Below, piece by piece: positions 13,601 through 24,783 of a DNA stretch of 64,000 nucleotides. The first letter of the stretch is position 1; every line of letters begins with the position of its first letter. A program made the translations under genes and the position numbers. The DNA comes from Lithospermum erythrorhizon (Eukaryota; Streptophyta; Magnoliopsida; Boraginales; Boraginaceae), in the NCBI GenBank assembly GCA_019722365.1, contig JADFUC010001620.1, positions 124,001 to 188,000 on the forward strand, written 5' to 3'. A model generated the notes under the pieces. The model worked only from the letters and a program-made list of their open reading frames with translations. It searched no databases and had not been told where the DNA came from.

Positions 13601-13619
13601 GATTTGTACTGGCGCAAGT
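10601..13619 (-). other. Expected gag-protease interval of the minus-strand element, unreadable
   Basis: By position between RT and the 5' LTR this should hold gag and protease. No zinc knuckle, DSGA protease motif or primer binding site could be recognised in any frame. The interval is unusually rich in CpG (for example 11000-12300). It contains two copies of the 12-bp palindrome GATATGCATATC at 13210-13221 and 13261-13272, plus AT-rich TATATA patches at 12880-13000. Confidence 0.4.
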
Positions 13620-14892
13620 CAAAAGCGACTAGAATATCTACAGGTAGTCGGCGTCTTGGAGTAAGAACGACTCATCGAAGCGATTATATACATTGTTGCC
13701 GATTAATAACATCCTCTTTACGTTTATTAAATCCCAAATAAAGATCAAATGTAGCGAACAATCCCGGTATAAGGACCACTAGTCGACAAAACTACCGTTA
13801 TTGATATATCGTAAGAATATAATTTTCTCTCCACTTAAATGTCATGATTATTACCACAGCGTCTCGTAATTCAAAATGAAATACAAATTAGAAATCGTTA
13901 AAGCGTAAAACTAGTAAACAATTTCTAAAATTTCAACTTTTAACGGCATTACAGTTATCAACTTAACGAAACTCAGGTGAAAAAAGCACCACTATGCGCG
14001 TTCTAACGCGACTAATAAGCGACAAAACTTCGACCACGATTCCCTCGTTTTAAATTCATTAAGCACACTGACGATAGCGCTCAATCAATCCGACAATCGA
14101 TTCTCAATTAATTAAATCATTATCCAGCGACCTTTAATTGGCTTGACTAATTTTCAGTACACAACTACACCGACATAGTCTCTTTCGATGACATCGAAAT
14201 CAAACCTTACACTCCAAAAAAACTATATTAAAATCCCAAGGAAACATCGTACTATAGCTTAAAGGTGGTTTGTAGAAAAATTGACCCTCGGCAATCCAAC
14301 CATTCTGACCCCAAAATCAACCGCGTAACAAGCTTGCTTTGTCTAGCTCAGATGATACTTTTAATACCGTTATATAATGCTTAAACTCGAAACTGACTCG
14401 AAAGTCAAACTATGAAAATAGTCAACATAGCCTAAAATGATGAGATTCGAAGATTAAAATCATACATTTGATGAGCAAAGAGATGGGAAAGCAATTATGA
14501 AGGCTAGATTCATGAAGATTTTAGAAAATGAAAAAACAAGGGAATGGGGATAGGTAGGATTCGGCCGCCACTTAGGAGAAAAGAGAGATGAGATTTTGTT
14601 TTGTGATAAATATGAAATGGTGAAAAGGATGATAAGATAGTGGTGGTAGGTGGGATATTAGGAATAGTTTAAGGCCAGATTTGGTAAACGGTGTTATATC
14701 TCCCTTTACGTTTAAATTATTGTAAGAAGCAGATTCAAAATCTAAAATTTCAGTGACATAAAATACTACTCATATAATACTAGTCTTAGTATATCGATTT
14801 TTATTCCAAAAATATTTATACTATCTCCGGTCCTTACCAACTTAGATATATGTAATCTGATTCAATGGATTTAGGCGTAGCGGGTTATTTCA
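13620..14892 (-). repeat. 5' LTR of the minus-strand chromovirus-like element
   Basis: Sister of 6205-7488. On minus it starts TGAAATAACCCGCTACGCC at 14892. The inner end near 13610-13625 is approximate because similarity to the sister fades through an AAGTCAAAAGCGAC block. Confidence 0.8.
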
Positions 14893-15408
14893 CGTAGACA
14901 ACGTTATAGATGGATGCGGCTCCCAAAGAAGTTTTCCAGCTGACGATGAGGATATCCTCTGTCGACTCCAAATAATAACACTACGGTCTTGAAATTCACG
15001 CTCGATACAAGTTCGTCGCTGACTTACATCTTGAGAGGCTGCTGACTCTTTTCCAAGGTTTGAAAGACACGACTCTAATAGTGTAGAATGATGTCTTGAT
15101 TGAAAAATATGACGTTCAACTGAATTCCGCACTTGACCCGGCTAAGTTCTTAGTCCAATGACCACCTCCGAAATCTCCTCTTCCGATTCGAGGCTTTTCG
15201 ATGTGAGCTCCTACTTGAAAGGTCGTGAGCGACAAAATTTGGTCATCATTCAGGAAAGAGTCATAGGTGACATCCCCAAGTATATTTGAGGGTTATCATT
15301 CCGTTGGCTGAAAGTGGCCCGAAAATGCTTTTTAAATTTTGTAAGTAAATAAAAAAGCGTAAGTAGGAGGTAAAGACAAATGAAAATGTCGTCTGAATGT
15401 TTGGAAAT
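14893..15408. other. Unassigned spacer right of the chromovirus-like element
   Basis: A minus-strand open stretch of 80 codons (14890-15132) has no recognised family. It may be more of the interrupted Tat element, but nothing in the sequence proves it. Confidence 0.3.
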
Positions 15409-15726
15409 GAGTTGAGCTTTCGGGCGGGCTGTGACATGTCAGGAAATTTATTGAGCATTCGAGAGACTGTGACATGGTCAGAAAAGCCTCTTGAAACTTC
15501 AGAGTGGGCTAGCTATGATAATCCCCAAGCCACTTGAAACTTCAGGCAATTTGTTGGCATGGCCAAAATTTTTAAAAGCTTTCGGGCCAATTTGCTAGCC
15601 ATACAAAATTTTTGAAACTTTCAGGTAGACTACTGACATAGCCCAAAATTTCTCAGGTGGACTGCTGACATAGTCCATAAATTTTCTTGAAACTTTCAGG
15701 CGGGCTGCTGACATAGCCCTGAACTT
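15409..15726. repeat. Tandem array of ~40-bp units
   Basis: About eight degenerate units of 35-43 bp, each built on TTGAAACTTTCAGG ... GCTGACATAGCC ... AAATTTT. Unit starts lie near 15409, 15451, 15491, 15534, 15576, 15614, 15653 and 15688. The rightmost units are the most alike, those to the left more worn. Such arrays are known in 3' untranslated regions of Tat-clade elements, which makes a link to 1-6190 possible. Confidence 0.75.
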
Positions 15727-17248
15727 AAATGGTGATAATATTTGTACTCTCAGTGATTGGCGCTAGCATGAATGCCTCAATGTAATGATTTGAAAAAAAA
15801 TAGACAAAAGGGGAAGACATAATATGACAAAAGAAGCTAGAGTAATGTTTAACATATTCGAAATAAGGATGGAGTATAGTAACCACTATTACACATCCTA
15901 CTACATGCATGCTACCATACATAACCGGGTTGAAAGAGAATAAGCTAATTCAATAAAGCATGCAAAGCCATGAGAATCTCCAACACTGTTGGTATACTAC
16001 TTCATCACTAATACATGCATAAAAGTCGATTGAAAAAAAAAAAAAAGGGGCAGTTCGGCAAACATGCATAGTTATCGTGCTAACAAATGGCTATGATTAT
16101 TGCATGACATACTTTGATGAAAAAAAATACGGAGTAATAAAAACATCGAGGAAGGGAAGTTATTATTACCTCCAAGAGATGTATGCCGAATCGAAGTTGA
16201 GACTTCGCAAATATGCCGAGCCGAATTCGTAATGCTATAAGAGAACAGGACTGATTGAGGCGTTTGCATATTAGTTATTAAGTTTCAAACTGATACTAGT
16301 TGGTATGATTAAGCATTGCAAACATAAAATTATTTTTCAGTATGTAAACTCAACATTAACTACTTCATGACTTGGGTTTATTCTAGGCAAACAAACTTTA
16401 AATATTGTTCTGGTCTCGTGTGCTCAAAATGCAAAAAAGACCAACTTAAGTGATTACACATTAACAAACCCAAGCTAAGCTGTTGATGAAGGGGAAGGGA
16501 TTAACCAGTGAACAGAAAGATTCAACATATTCCACATCAAACTGACACCAACTACATGTCTTCAAATCATAGAAAAATAGATGAGAAATGCCTCCATCAG
16601 ATAATAATGACAAATATGGGCACCATCAGACCAAACAATGCAACAAGAAAATTGCAAGAAAAGAAGAAGAAAAAGGAAGAGTTACCTCTGGCAAATTCTT
16701 GATTTGCTTAGTTCCGTGTGGATGAGGGAATGAGACCAATACATCATACTTTATAGGAGTTCAAGAGTATAAAAAAGGAAGTAAAATATGAGAATGGACT
16801 CTTTCTTGTGAATGATTGTCATCTCTGATGAGATCATTTCCTTTAAGAATTGTGAGGTTGATCAATTGGACCAGCGAAATCTCTATGAATGGATTTTATT
16901 TGCCTCAGTTTCCATGATCATTATGATATTAACATCAATTTGAGATTTTGTCCTGCCACCTTTCTTTGTTGGTTTCTTGGAAATAAAAGAGACTTATGGT
17001 ACCTTTTTGAGACATGGTTTGTTTCATTCCAATCAAGAAGGCAACATATATTTATTTTTCTTTCTTTCTTTCTTTCTTCTATACTCTTCACAAGGGGTAT
17101 TCACGGTCACCAATAGATTTGCAATTTAAAGGGCCACCTGGCTCCATGCCCAAATCAAAGAAATACTTTCCTAGGTTGCAACGGATTGGTTCGTATAAGT
17201 TATCGAACCCGTTCACTCTAAAGAGCTCGACAAATTTTGCCAGACACG
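15727..17248. other. AT-rich spacer with simple repeats
   Basis: No gene recognised. Contains poly(A) near 16032-16046 and a (TTTC)n microsatellite at about 17055-17078. Two minus-strand stretches with splice-like ends exist (about 16750-16690 and 16235-16175) but encode nothing I recognise. Confidence 0.35.
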
Positions 17249-18251
17249 TGACACGCCCCGAGGGGCGTCTGGTAGTACTTGAAATTTCACTAAATAAAAA
17301 ATTATGTAAGTAGCAGAAATTAATTAATTAAATCTCAAATTAATAAGTATATTTGGAGGTTTATTAATTAATTATCGAGTCAAATAAATATTATAAAGTG
17401 ACATTATTACAAAATTATAATTGTCATCAAGAAAATGAATTATAAAATCATTTTCCAATATTTCATCATGAAATTACATTATTTATCTTTTAAATAAATG
17501 AATAAAAGATAATTAATTAGGGGTTTATTGTAATGGGCACACAAATATAAATAAGGTCAAAGCTTTCTTTTATCAGAAATCTTTATATAAAGGGGGTATT
17601 CTCGTCGTTTGGGGGGGAGGGGAGAAAAATCGTAATTCGAGAAGCGGGCAGAGGGTGCTTTGAGCAAAAAAATAATTACTTTTCTGGCTTTCAATCTTGT
17701 GACGTTGAATCTTGACTTGAGTTTAAGAGTTCGAAGCTAGATTCAAATCTTCAAGCAACAAAACTCAAGAACTTGAGGCTCGTTCAAATCTTCAGAGTTT
17801 CTAGTTCGAATTCATGATATTCAAATCTTGAGCTTCAAATTCAAGAACTTTAAAGCAATGCCCGAATCTTCAAACATCAAATTCGAGAGTTCAAGAACAA
17901 GTATCCGAGCCCTTGAAATTGATTTGTAGGAGAATCGAGTATTAGAGATTGTACTCACGTCGCGTTGATTCGATCATCGATAAAGAAAATCGTTTGCGAT
18001 TCGTATTTTCTTGTCTTTGATTTACTTTCTTAGACTTGTGAAAATTTGTCTTTACACACGGAATCGTCCTCTTGTCTGATCATGGCTTATTTCAGATATA
18101 TTTTCATTTCAGAGTCAGTGCTGATATGAGTTTTATAGTGCTCTTAAAGTCAAACATACATTATGTGATATTAAAGAAGTGTTTGAGCATTTATAGAGAA
18201 TGTGAAGAGTTGGTTTCCATTACTTTTTAATACTTGGCTACGAGGGTGTCA
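17249..18251 (+). repeat. Probable solo LTR
   Basis: About 1.0 kb bounded by TGACAC at the left and GTGTCA at the right, a perfect 6-bp terminal inverted repeat of the TG...CA type. Inside lies a TATA box (TATATAA at 17584) about 335 bp from the start, followed by a G-rich run, as in plant LTR promoters. A tight hairpin, ACGCCCC-GA-GGGGCGT, sits at 17253-17268. The middle (17700-17930) is rich in TTCAAG/CTTGAA words. No second copy or coding region adjoins it, and flanking 5-mers do not match, so the call rests on the ends and promoter alone. Confidence 0.5.
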
Positions 18252-19695
18252 CGTCTTTGATCTCTATTACTTGGACTTGAAATGCAAATCTTAATTTTGG
18301 TTCAGGGCTTAAAATTTAGAAAGGAATCATGTCAAATATAACTATAGTAAAAAAGTTGGTTTTTATAACACTTTTTTATATCCACATCTTTGGACTCTTT
18401 TGTGTTGATACATGAGGAGTTCTGTGCGTCTAAACGTAGCAAATTAATATAATTGATTATAAACTTTTTGGGTAAAAGTATAACTATGTGGGACATTTGC
18501 GGTAAATGAATTTTTTTCCCTACCTTTTACTTGGTTAATAAGTTAACTTAATTTGTGAATTGTATAAATAGTTTATTTCATTCGCAACAATCATTGAGTC
18601 ATGAAATGAGATTTCAAACAAAGTAAAATAAAAAGCCATAACCTTCCATCCTTTTCGTCGAGCACCACTAGGGATTAAAATCATATTCCTTTGTATCTTA
18701 TTATACCTTAATTATTCTAATAAAATGCAAAGAGAAGTGTTCAGATCAATTGTGGAGTTGGCAAATTCTTAGAGATAACATATGTTTGTTATTTAAGTCT
18801 TTTTTGAAAAATTATATTGTTTAATATGAAAATGTACACTTTTATCTCTATTTAATTATTGTTTTTTAATATAATAGGATCCTTTTATCAAATCTCATAA
18901 CACTCGGTTGTTATTATCATCGTTGAACCTAGTTCATGTAGTAAACAAGCTTCTTAATGTTTATCAAATGAGTTGTAAAACTTTTCATTTCAATGAATTA
19001 ATATTCAATTGTTACAAAAGCTTAATACCATTGTCTATTTTCTTGAAGTACAGTAAAGCCATAACTCTAATATAAATATTAGTAATATTCATATTTTCAA
19101 ATCTACTTACTTTAGAAGACTTGTCTAGTAGATATAAGATAATATACGATATAGATTATGTTTGATGACTATGTAACAACATACAATTATATTATCAATA
19201 TAATCATTTTTGACTTGAGATTAAAATTTAATCATGAACTTGTTCAATTAAACCTAATTTTCACAAGTTTTTTTATTATGAGACCAAGTCTTAAAAGATT
19301 GGTATTATTTTGATGTCTACGTTTAGCATGTCATACATGCTCAACTCTTGATAATGGATTCTTATTAACCAAAGTTGTTAGTTAATAATAAATATTTTCT
19401 GAACTTGATTACACATTTATAATAACTTATATAAATTACTCATAGTGAATAAATAGAAAAGATAGTAAAAGGTGTTAATAAATAGGAAAAGATACAACAC
19501 ATTCAACTCATAAACATTGTCACTATGACAATTAAATACGTGTAGTCATAATTCTATAAAACGTACATATATATCAAGATCCTACATGATTAAGATTCAA
19601 ACGACAACATGCAATATTTTAACATTGACTCCACTTAGCATTAAATTGTAAATAAACAAATATTATTATAAAGGAAATTGGGAAAATGATTTAGC
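18252..19695. other. AT-rich intergenic spacer
   Basis: No coding potential or recognisable element was seen on either strand. Confidence 0.5.
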
Positions 19696-19714
19696 ATGGA
19701 ATACCTACCTGCTG

Positions 19715-20165
19715 CACATACGGGTGGATATGAATCGAATATTTTTTCAAATATTAGAATTAGAATGGAATGTTGTCGATACGAATCGGGCACAGTCCGA
19801 TTTTGTTATTCGAATGAGAAACGAATGCGATATGAATTCTTTATAATTACATTTGATATTTTTCGAATATGTTCATTTAGAATTCGAACCGAATATTTTA
19901 TTGAATTCAAATAAATATAAATAAATATATATATTTTATTAATTTATATGAAATATGTGCATTAGAATTGATTCAGTTTCGAATATAAAATGTAGCCGAA
20001 TATCGAATCGAATTCGGAATATTGATAAGAGTGTATAGGGTGAATTAGAACTTATTTTAGGATTCGATTCGAATACTAATACAAATTCGAATACTGTTAT
20101 AAAAATTCAAATTCAATAATATTCGATTCGAATTCGGTTCGATACGTTTCGTATCTACTCACTGC
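19715..20165. repeat. Palindromic AT-rich repeat built on GAATTCGAAT words
   Basis: The left end (GGGTGGATATGAATCGAATAT) and the reverse complement of the right end (GAGTAGATACGAAACG, then GAATCGAATAT) resemble each other. The interior is full of ATTCGAAT and its complement. This looks like a non-autonomous fold-back element. No clear target duplication was found. Confidence 0.4.
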
Positions 20166-20857
20166 CGCGCCTAGTAAGTAGGGGCGTTGGTGGGCCCAAG
20201 GCGTCCAGGGAACCGGCCCGTCGACCGGTCCGAGTCCATCCGAAGATGGACGGATCGATAGGATCAAGATGCGATCCGGTATCCGAAACGGATCCGGACC
20301 GGTGACGAGAAACGAATCGGATTCGGTAGTAGAAAAAAAACAACATGCCAAAATTCAAGCGAAGTGAAGTGAAAAGCGAGCGGTGAAATCGGCGGCCCCC
20401 CCCTCGTTTCTCGGCCCGATTCGGGCCTACCGGCGTCGATTATCCCAGATTCACCACGATATTAATAGTTAGTTTTCTTACCGGCTTTAATTTTTTAAAA
20501 TTTAAGTATGTTTAAATTCTTGTTTAATTAGTTTAATTCATGTAAATGAGTTTGATTTTGTATGATTCACGATTTGTTATTTGATTTTTGTGTTATTAAT
20601 TTATTATTTTCGAATTGTTATTTTTTTGTATTTTATTTTCGATTTATTGTAATTTTCCGGGTTTACATTTTGGTATTACGAATTCGGTTTTCGGATACCG
20701 GATGCTTATCGGATCAGGTTTGGATATAGGATCAGGATGGACCGGACCGGATGGGAGGTCAGATCGTAGGCCAATGAGGCAGGTCAGGATCGGTGAAGCC
20801 AGGTCAGGACCCCGTGCTTCAACTACTAATAAAAGTAGTAACAATAAAATTGCCTAA
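20166..20857. repeat. GC-rich inverted arms around an AT-rich core
   Basis: The arm at about 20220-20320 (GGATCGATAGGATCAAG, GATCCGGTATCCGAAA, GGATCCGGACCGG) is roughly the reverse complement of the arm at about 20683-20790 (TTTCGGATACCGGAT, GGATCAGG, GGACCGGACCGGAT). Between them lies AT-rich sequence. It could be a hairpin-forming DNA transposon derivative. It lies just upstream of the gene at 20972. Confidence 0.4.
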
Positions 20858-20971
20858 AGAGTGTTAGTGAGTAGTATAATCATTCTTCCACCACGTACAA
20901 CTCTTGCTACATATCTCCCTGACAAAAGTCCTCGTTGACTCCGATCAGAGCCAGGAAATAACACATTTTTA

Positions 20972-23461
20972 ATGATGATGTCTTCACTCAAAATTAAACA
21001 GAAGAGCATAATTAAATTATTATTTTCAATGATTTCTATCATATTATTATCTGATACCATTCTTGCAAAGTCCCGGATCCCAATTTCTGTAACTTCTTCA
21101 CCTTCTCATATAAAACAATTAATCTATTTCATATTTTTTTTGGTATTTCTTTTATTCAAATTTAATTGTTTTGGTCATAATAGGATGCAGAGATTCGGCT
21201 GAAAAAACAGCAGTGTTATGAGGATATTGAGAGGTAATAATATCTTCATTTCATTTTCAGAAATTTATTCTTATTCTTATTATTATTATTTTATTTGGGG
21301 ATACATAAAATATCTAGTTTTTAGTATTCTGAACTCTGATATATTTCTACATATTCAGAAACAGTTTCTCTGTTTTTATAGGGTAAGGCTGCGTAATATT
21401 ATACGCTTATCCCGCCTTGGGGAGCCTCTTCAGAGGCACTTTGACATGTCGATGTTGAAATATATTTGTACACATTCGGAAACAGTCTCTTTGTTTTCTT
21501 ATTATAGGGTAAAGATGCTTACTATCAGATCTCTTACCCGCTTATATGGGAGCCTGCATTTATAACCTCAATGTTGAAATATATTTGTACATGATAGTAT
21601 ATTAATTGGTTAAAAATATATCCAAAGATTGTTTTTCAACTTATTTTTATATTAATTTGATAATATTTATCTGAATCAAAAGTTATGTGAGTCCATTGAG
21701 GTTATAAATTTGTTAATTGCCCATTGTAAAGCATAATTTTTTGAAATTGAGGTAGTATACATATAGAGGGTGATTTTAATAAAAAATAAATAAACATAAT
21801 AGTTACAAAGCTTCTATTTACTTCATTTCTTTTTGTTGCGGTTCATTGATCTTTTTGATAATTGCTTTAATTTGAAACAGTGGATTATGGGGTCAGCAAT
21901 GCAAGACAACAACTATAGAGAAGGAAAATTGTGCATTGCGGTGTCTGTCCCCTGCGTGTTATGAGCTCATCTATATGAGTGATCCGGTGAGCTTTCAGAA
22001 ATTTCTTCAAGTATCATAACTCCCTCCATTACCATTTCAAAAATATTGTTAAGTTTGTTGTGGTCAAATTTTAACATATTTAAAATTATTTTGAATGCTA
22101 ATTTTCGAAGTTCAATAATTATAAGTCAAAACTTGACGATCTTTTTTAGATGGAGGGAGTATGCTTTACTGTTATCACGGAGACGATAAAATTTGGATGT
22201 TATCTGTATGCTCTGATTGCTAATTATGTTTTCGGTGAATCTTTTGTCTATAGTTGGAAGAAGGGGAGAAGGATTATCTGAGGAGCCAGGAGTACAAATA
22301 CTGTATGAACAGGTGAGTGCTTATAATTAATCACACGAATGATGTGTTTAATCCCTTCTTTTTGTGATGTCTCGGAACCTATGCGTCGGTGTTCTCAGCA
22401 TGAAAGCTGGCTCGTGAATTTGATCTGTTCTTGAAGTGAAATTGATGGAACTATATAACTGGCTGTGAACTTAATTAGTCCTATTGATGGTTGAAAAATT
22501 ATGCTAATGTCTTGTGCTAGAATCAATAAGGGAGAACCAGGTCTGAAGTTTTGTATATATGGAAAGCTCGATGGTATTTTTCAAAAGGATGATTTCCTTG
22601 TCCGAATTTTATATCACTAAGGAGAATGCATTGGAAAACTTAGGATCTTCATTATGCAATTAGATGGGTATTTAAGGGCCCTAGGAGCCACATTCATCTC
22701 TCTTTCTCTAGTCTTCCCAGTGTGCAGCCTTAAATTCCTTTTGTTCAGATCATGGCAATTATAGACTATATGTTTTAATAGATAACTAATTAAAATCCAT
22801 ATCCTTAGAACAACGTCCGGTTTGCCTTTTCAGTGGTCAAAATTTACAAACTTTGTGGTCTTAATTGACACACACAAATCAATTAATTAGTAAAGTAGGT
22901 TGCAAATACTGTATTTTGATATATTTTCATAAAAAATTGTACAACATATTCAAAAATATATAAGTTCAAAACGTTATAAGTCAACTCATCAGAATTCAAA
23001 AGTGACACTCTTTTAGGAATAGTCAAGAGTACATAATACAACACTACATGTACTTTTCTGTTTGAGTTGTGGTTTATTTTAATAAATAAACTAGATTCTC
23101 CATTTGAGGTTAACCTTACATTATCTTAATTGATTTTTGATACTCCCATGAATGTGTGATGGAGGGAGTATCCAAGAAATAGTAAGAAGCTACTCTTATT
23201 ACAGTTCTATCTAAATATCATATCTTAAGTAGTACTTGAAAAAGCCTGAATTTTTACTCCATACATGGTTGAATTTTGTGATTACTTTGTAGTTTGGTTG
23301 AATTTCAATTGATGTGATCTTTGCCTCATCCTTCTCCTACTATGATTGTTTCTTTTACTTTATTTAATGTAAATGCTAGATGATAATGTGCCGTATATGT
23401 TCTTTGAAGGGAGTCACTTGGCGAGAGCCTAGATGTAGTTAGAGGTTCTTTTGGCAATTAA
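20972..23461 (+). CDS. Small secreted Cys-rich protein, DUF4787-like, five exons
   Basis: Spliced reading of 127 residues. Exons: 20972-21088, 21184-21233, 21881-21986, 22254-22312 and 23410-23461, all with GT donors and AG acceptors and consistent phase. Exon 1 gives a signal peptide (MMMSSLKIKQKSII, then a hydrophobic run ending TILA). Exon 2 has SDAEIRLKKQQCYEDIES. Exon 3 has GLWGQQCK, KENCALRCLSPACYELIY. Exon 4 has LEEGEKDYLRSQEYKYC. Exon 5 ends SLGESLDVVRGSFGN. Six cysteines outside the signal suggest three disulfides. I recognise this as the conserved plant DUF4787-type family, function unknown; the number is from memory. First ATG of three in a row chosen. It is convergent with the EF-hand gene, 359 bp between stop codons. 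Introns carry MITEs and SINE-like repeats. Confidence 0.85.
21331..21590. repeat. Two tandem SINE/LINE-tail-like units in intron 2
   Basis: Units near 21340-21463 and 21464-21590 share ATATATTT(C/G)TAC, (C/G)GAAACAGT, TCT(C/T)TGTTTT, TATAGGGTAA and GGGAGCCT. The GAAACAG...GGGTAAG.CTGCGTA...GGGAGCCT wording is a widespread plant retroposon 3' end (Au-SINE/RTE-like). Lies inside intron 2 of the DUF4787-like gene. Confidence 0.55.
22019..22160. mobile_element. Stowaway-like MITE in intron 3
   Basis: About 142 bp with ends ACTCCCTCC and GGAGGGAGT, the classic Stowaway terminal inverted repeat. TA follows GGAGGGAG on the right. On the left the TA appears mutated to AA. No coding capacity; moved in trans by mariner-type transposases. 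Confidence 0.75.
22815..23030. mobile_element. MITE copy, family shared with 46204-46490 and 52650-52900
   Basis: GGTCAAAATTTACAAACTTT and GTCTTAATTGA read as the reverse complement of the right part of the copies at 46204 and 52650. The right end (GAATTCAAAAGTGAC) pairs with their left part. The ends are worn. Lies in intron 4 of the DUF4787-like gene. A short TACTCCC...GGAGGGAGTA hairpin follows at about 23139-23172. Confidence 0.6.
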
Positions 23462-23820
23462 CAAGCTTCAGTCTTGGCATGATCATTTATCGTATTCGAA
23501 GAATTGCAGAATTTCCCAATAAAGGTGGACTCCAACGATGACATGAGCTTAAAGCACACAATACAAGAGATTTTATGCTTGTTTCTGATAATTGTTGAAA
23601 GAATACTGTTACCTCCGTTCCAAAAAGTTTGTCTCATGTTACCTGAATGTATTGTTTATAATCGATTGCACCTGCGTAGATATCAGATTACCTTATTGTG
23701 TTGTTATAAAACTGCAAATTACCCTGGCATTAAAAATTGTCAAAGATTTACCTTACAAAGCAAAAAGGTCAATAAATTTGAATTTGTGTATGGTATAATG
23801 TAGTAGCATAATAAGATATG
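23462..23820. other. Convergent 3' untranslated region between two genes
   Basis: Only 359 bp separate the stop codons of the + gene ending at 23461 and the - gene ending at 23821, so their 3' ends must lie close or overlap. AATAAA occurs on + at about 23518 and 23769. The 99-codon + stretch here (23504-23803) is AT-rich and has no recognisable family. Confidence 0.5.
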
Positions 23821-24783
23821 TTAGGCATTGGTTTGTAAGGCTCTCTGAAAAAGCAATACTGAAAAGGTTACAAAGGATGCATAAATAGGATGAGGGGTCT
23901 TCTGCACCAGCTTTCCAACTCCTGGAACACCTTCAGCTCTCTTCTTTGATAAGGAGGCGATTGTGGGAGCTATAACCATGGTGATAAGCAGACGATGACC
24001 AGCCGTAAGAATGGTTTCTCTTGTCACTTGAGAGATGAACCTTGCAAATTCTTCACGGGACAGTTCTCCATCATGGTTTATGTCAAACTTCTGAATACAT
24101 TAAATACCATACAATAGTGCCTATCATTTTTAATACTACAACATTTATGGAAGCTAAACTGTATCTTTCAACTATATTGTTATCTCACACTCATGATATA
24201 ACTTGCTAGTTGTTATACCTCATTTACTTACTCTTCTATATAACTGCCTACTCCTAAAATGTTAATCATCATTTGAGTTTGTATATAAACTTGTTTTATA
24301 TCAAAATTTGTTTTCTCATAACAATTGTTACCTCTATCTCTGCCTTTATTTGCTCTTTGGAGGGAGGATCAATGTAAGCCCCAAACGAAATCTTATTGAT
24401 GCCGCTGAACATACAATAAAAGATTAAATAAAGAATCTATCAATATATATGAATATCATCACCAGCAAGTATAAATAAAATGGAAAAATAAGAGATGGAA
24501 TCTTGAATTACTTGTACACAAGGAGTACAGCAATGTAAAGCTCTTGAAAGGTAACATTTGCCGTCCCAAATGGACTTCTAATTCTGTCGAAAATCTCGTC
24601 TGAAATTCTTCTCAATTGATTTTCCCTCCATTGCTTCCCTGTTGTAATATCAACACAATATGCATAATCTTGATTTCGTCTGCAATATTCTTTTCTTGTA
24701 GCAGTTGAACCAAAATATGAATTATAAATAAAATAAATTCCAAGATCTTACATACCACTGACTTTCCCGATAATTTGTCCCAT
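23821..24783 (-). CDS. EF-hand calcium-binding membrane protein, paralogue 1
   Basis: Spliced reading of 165 residues on minus. Exons: 24783-24756, 24638-24512, 24404-24332 and 24090-23821, lengths 28, 127, 73 and 270 nt, GT-AG throughout. It starts MGQIIGKVSG. One canonical EF-hand loop, DINHDGELSREE, has Asp, Asn, Asp and Glu at positions 1, 3, 5 and 12; the upstream helix pair (FQELYIAVLLVYN) looks like a half without a loop. A hydrophobic segment after it (LLITMVIAPTIASL) is a likely membrane or membrane-associating helix, followed by EGVPGVGKLVQK. This is a conserved plant EF-hand family of unknown precise role, probably a calcium sensor; I do not assign a symbol. Roughly half its residues match the gene at 49608-53273. 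A TATTTATA box lies on minus about 60 bp upstream of the start. Confidence 0.88.

Larger units (their letters stand above)
6200..14892 (-). mobile_element. Chromovirus-like Ty3/gypsy element, minus strand, with both LTRs
   Basis: A direct repeat of about 1.3 kb (6205-7488 and 13620-14892) flanks minus-strand RT, RNase H and integrase in the right order. The right repeat is therefore the 5' LTR and the left the 3' LTR. The LTR start on minus (TGAAATAACCCG at 14892 reading left) resembles the TGTAATAACC start of the element at 27698. Left boundaries of both LTRs are uncertain by 10-20 bp and no target duplication could be fixed. No convincing primer binding site was found inside the right LTR. 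Gag is unreadable. Confidence 0.75.

Noticed and set aside
16175..16750. Two-exon minus gene with GTAACT and GTAATA donors
   Set aside because: Splice-like ends exist but the peptides match nothing recognised and no further exons could be joined.
21218..21565. 115-codon + ORF
   Set aside because: Covers a splice donor, AT-rich intron 2 and SINE-like repeats; no family match.
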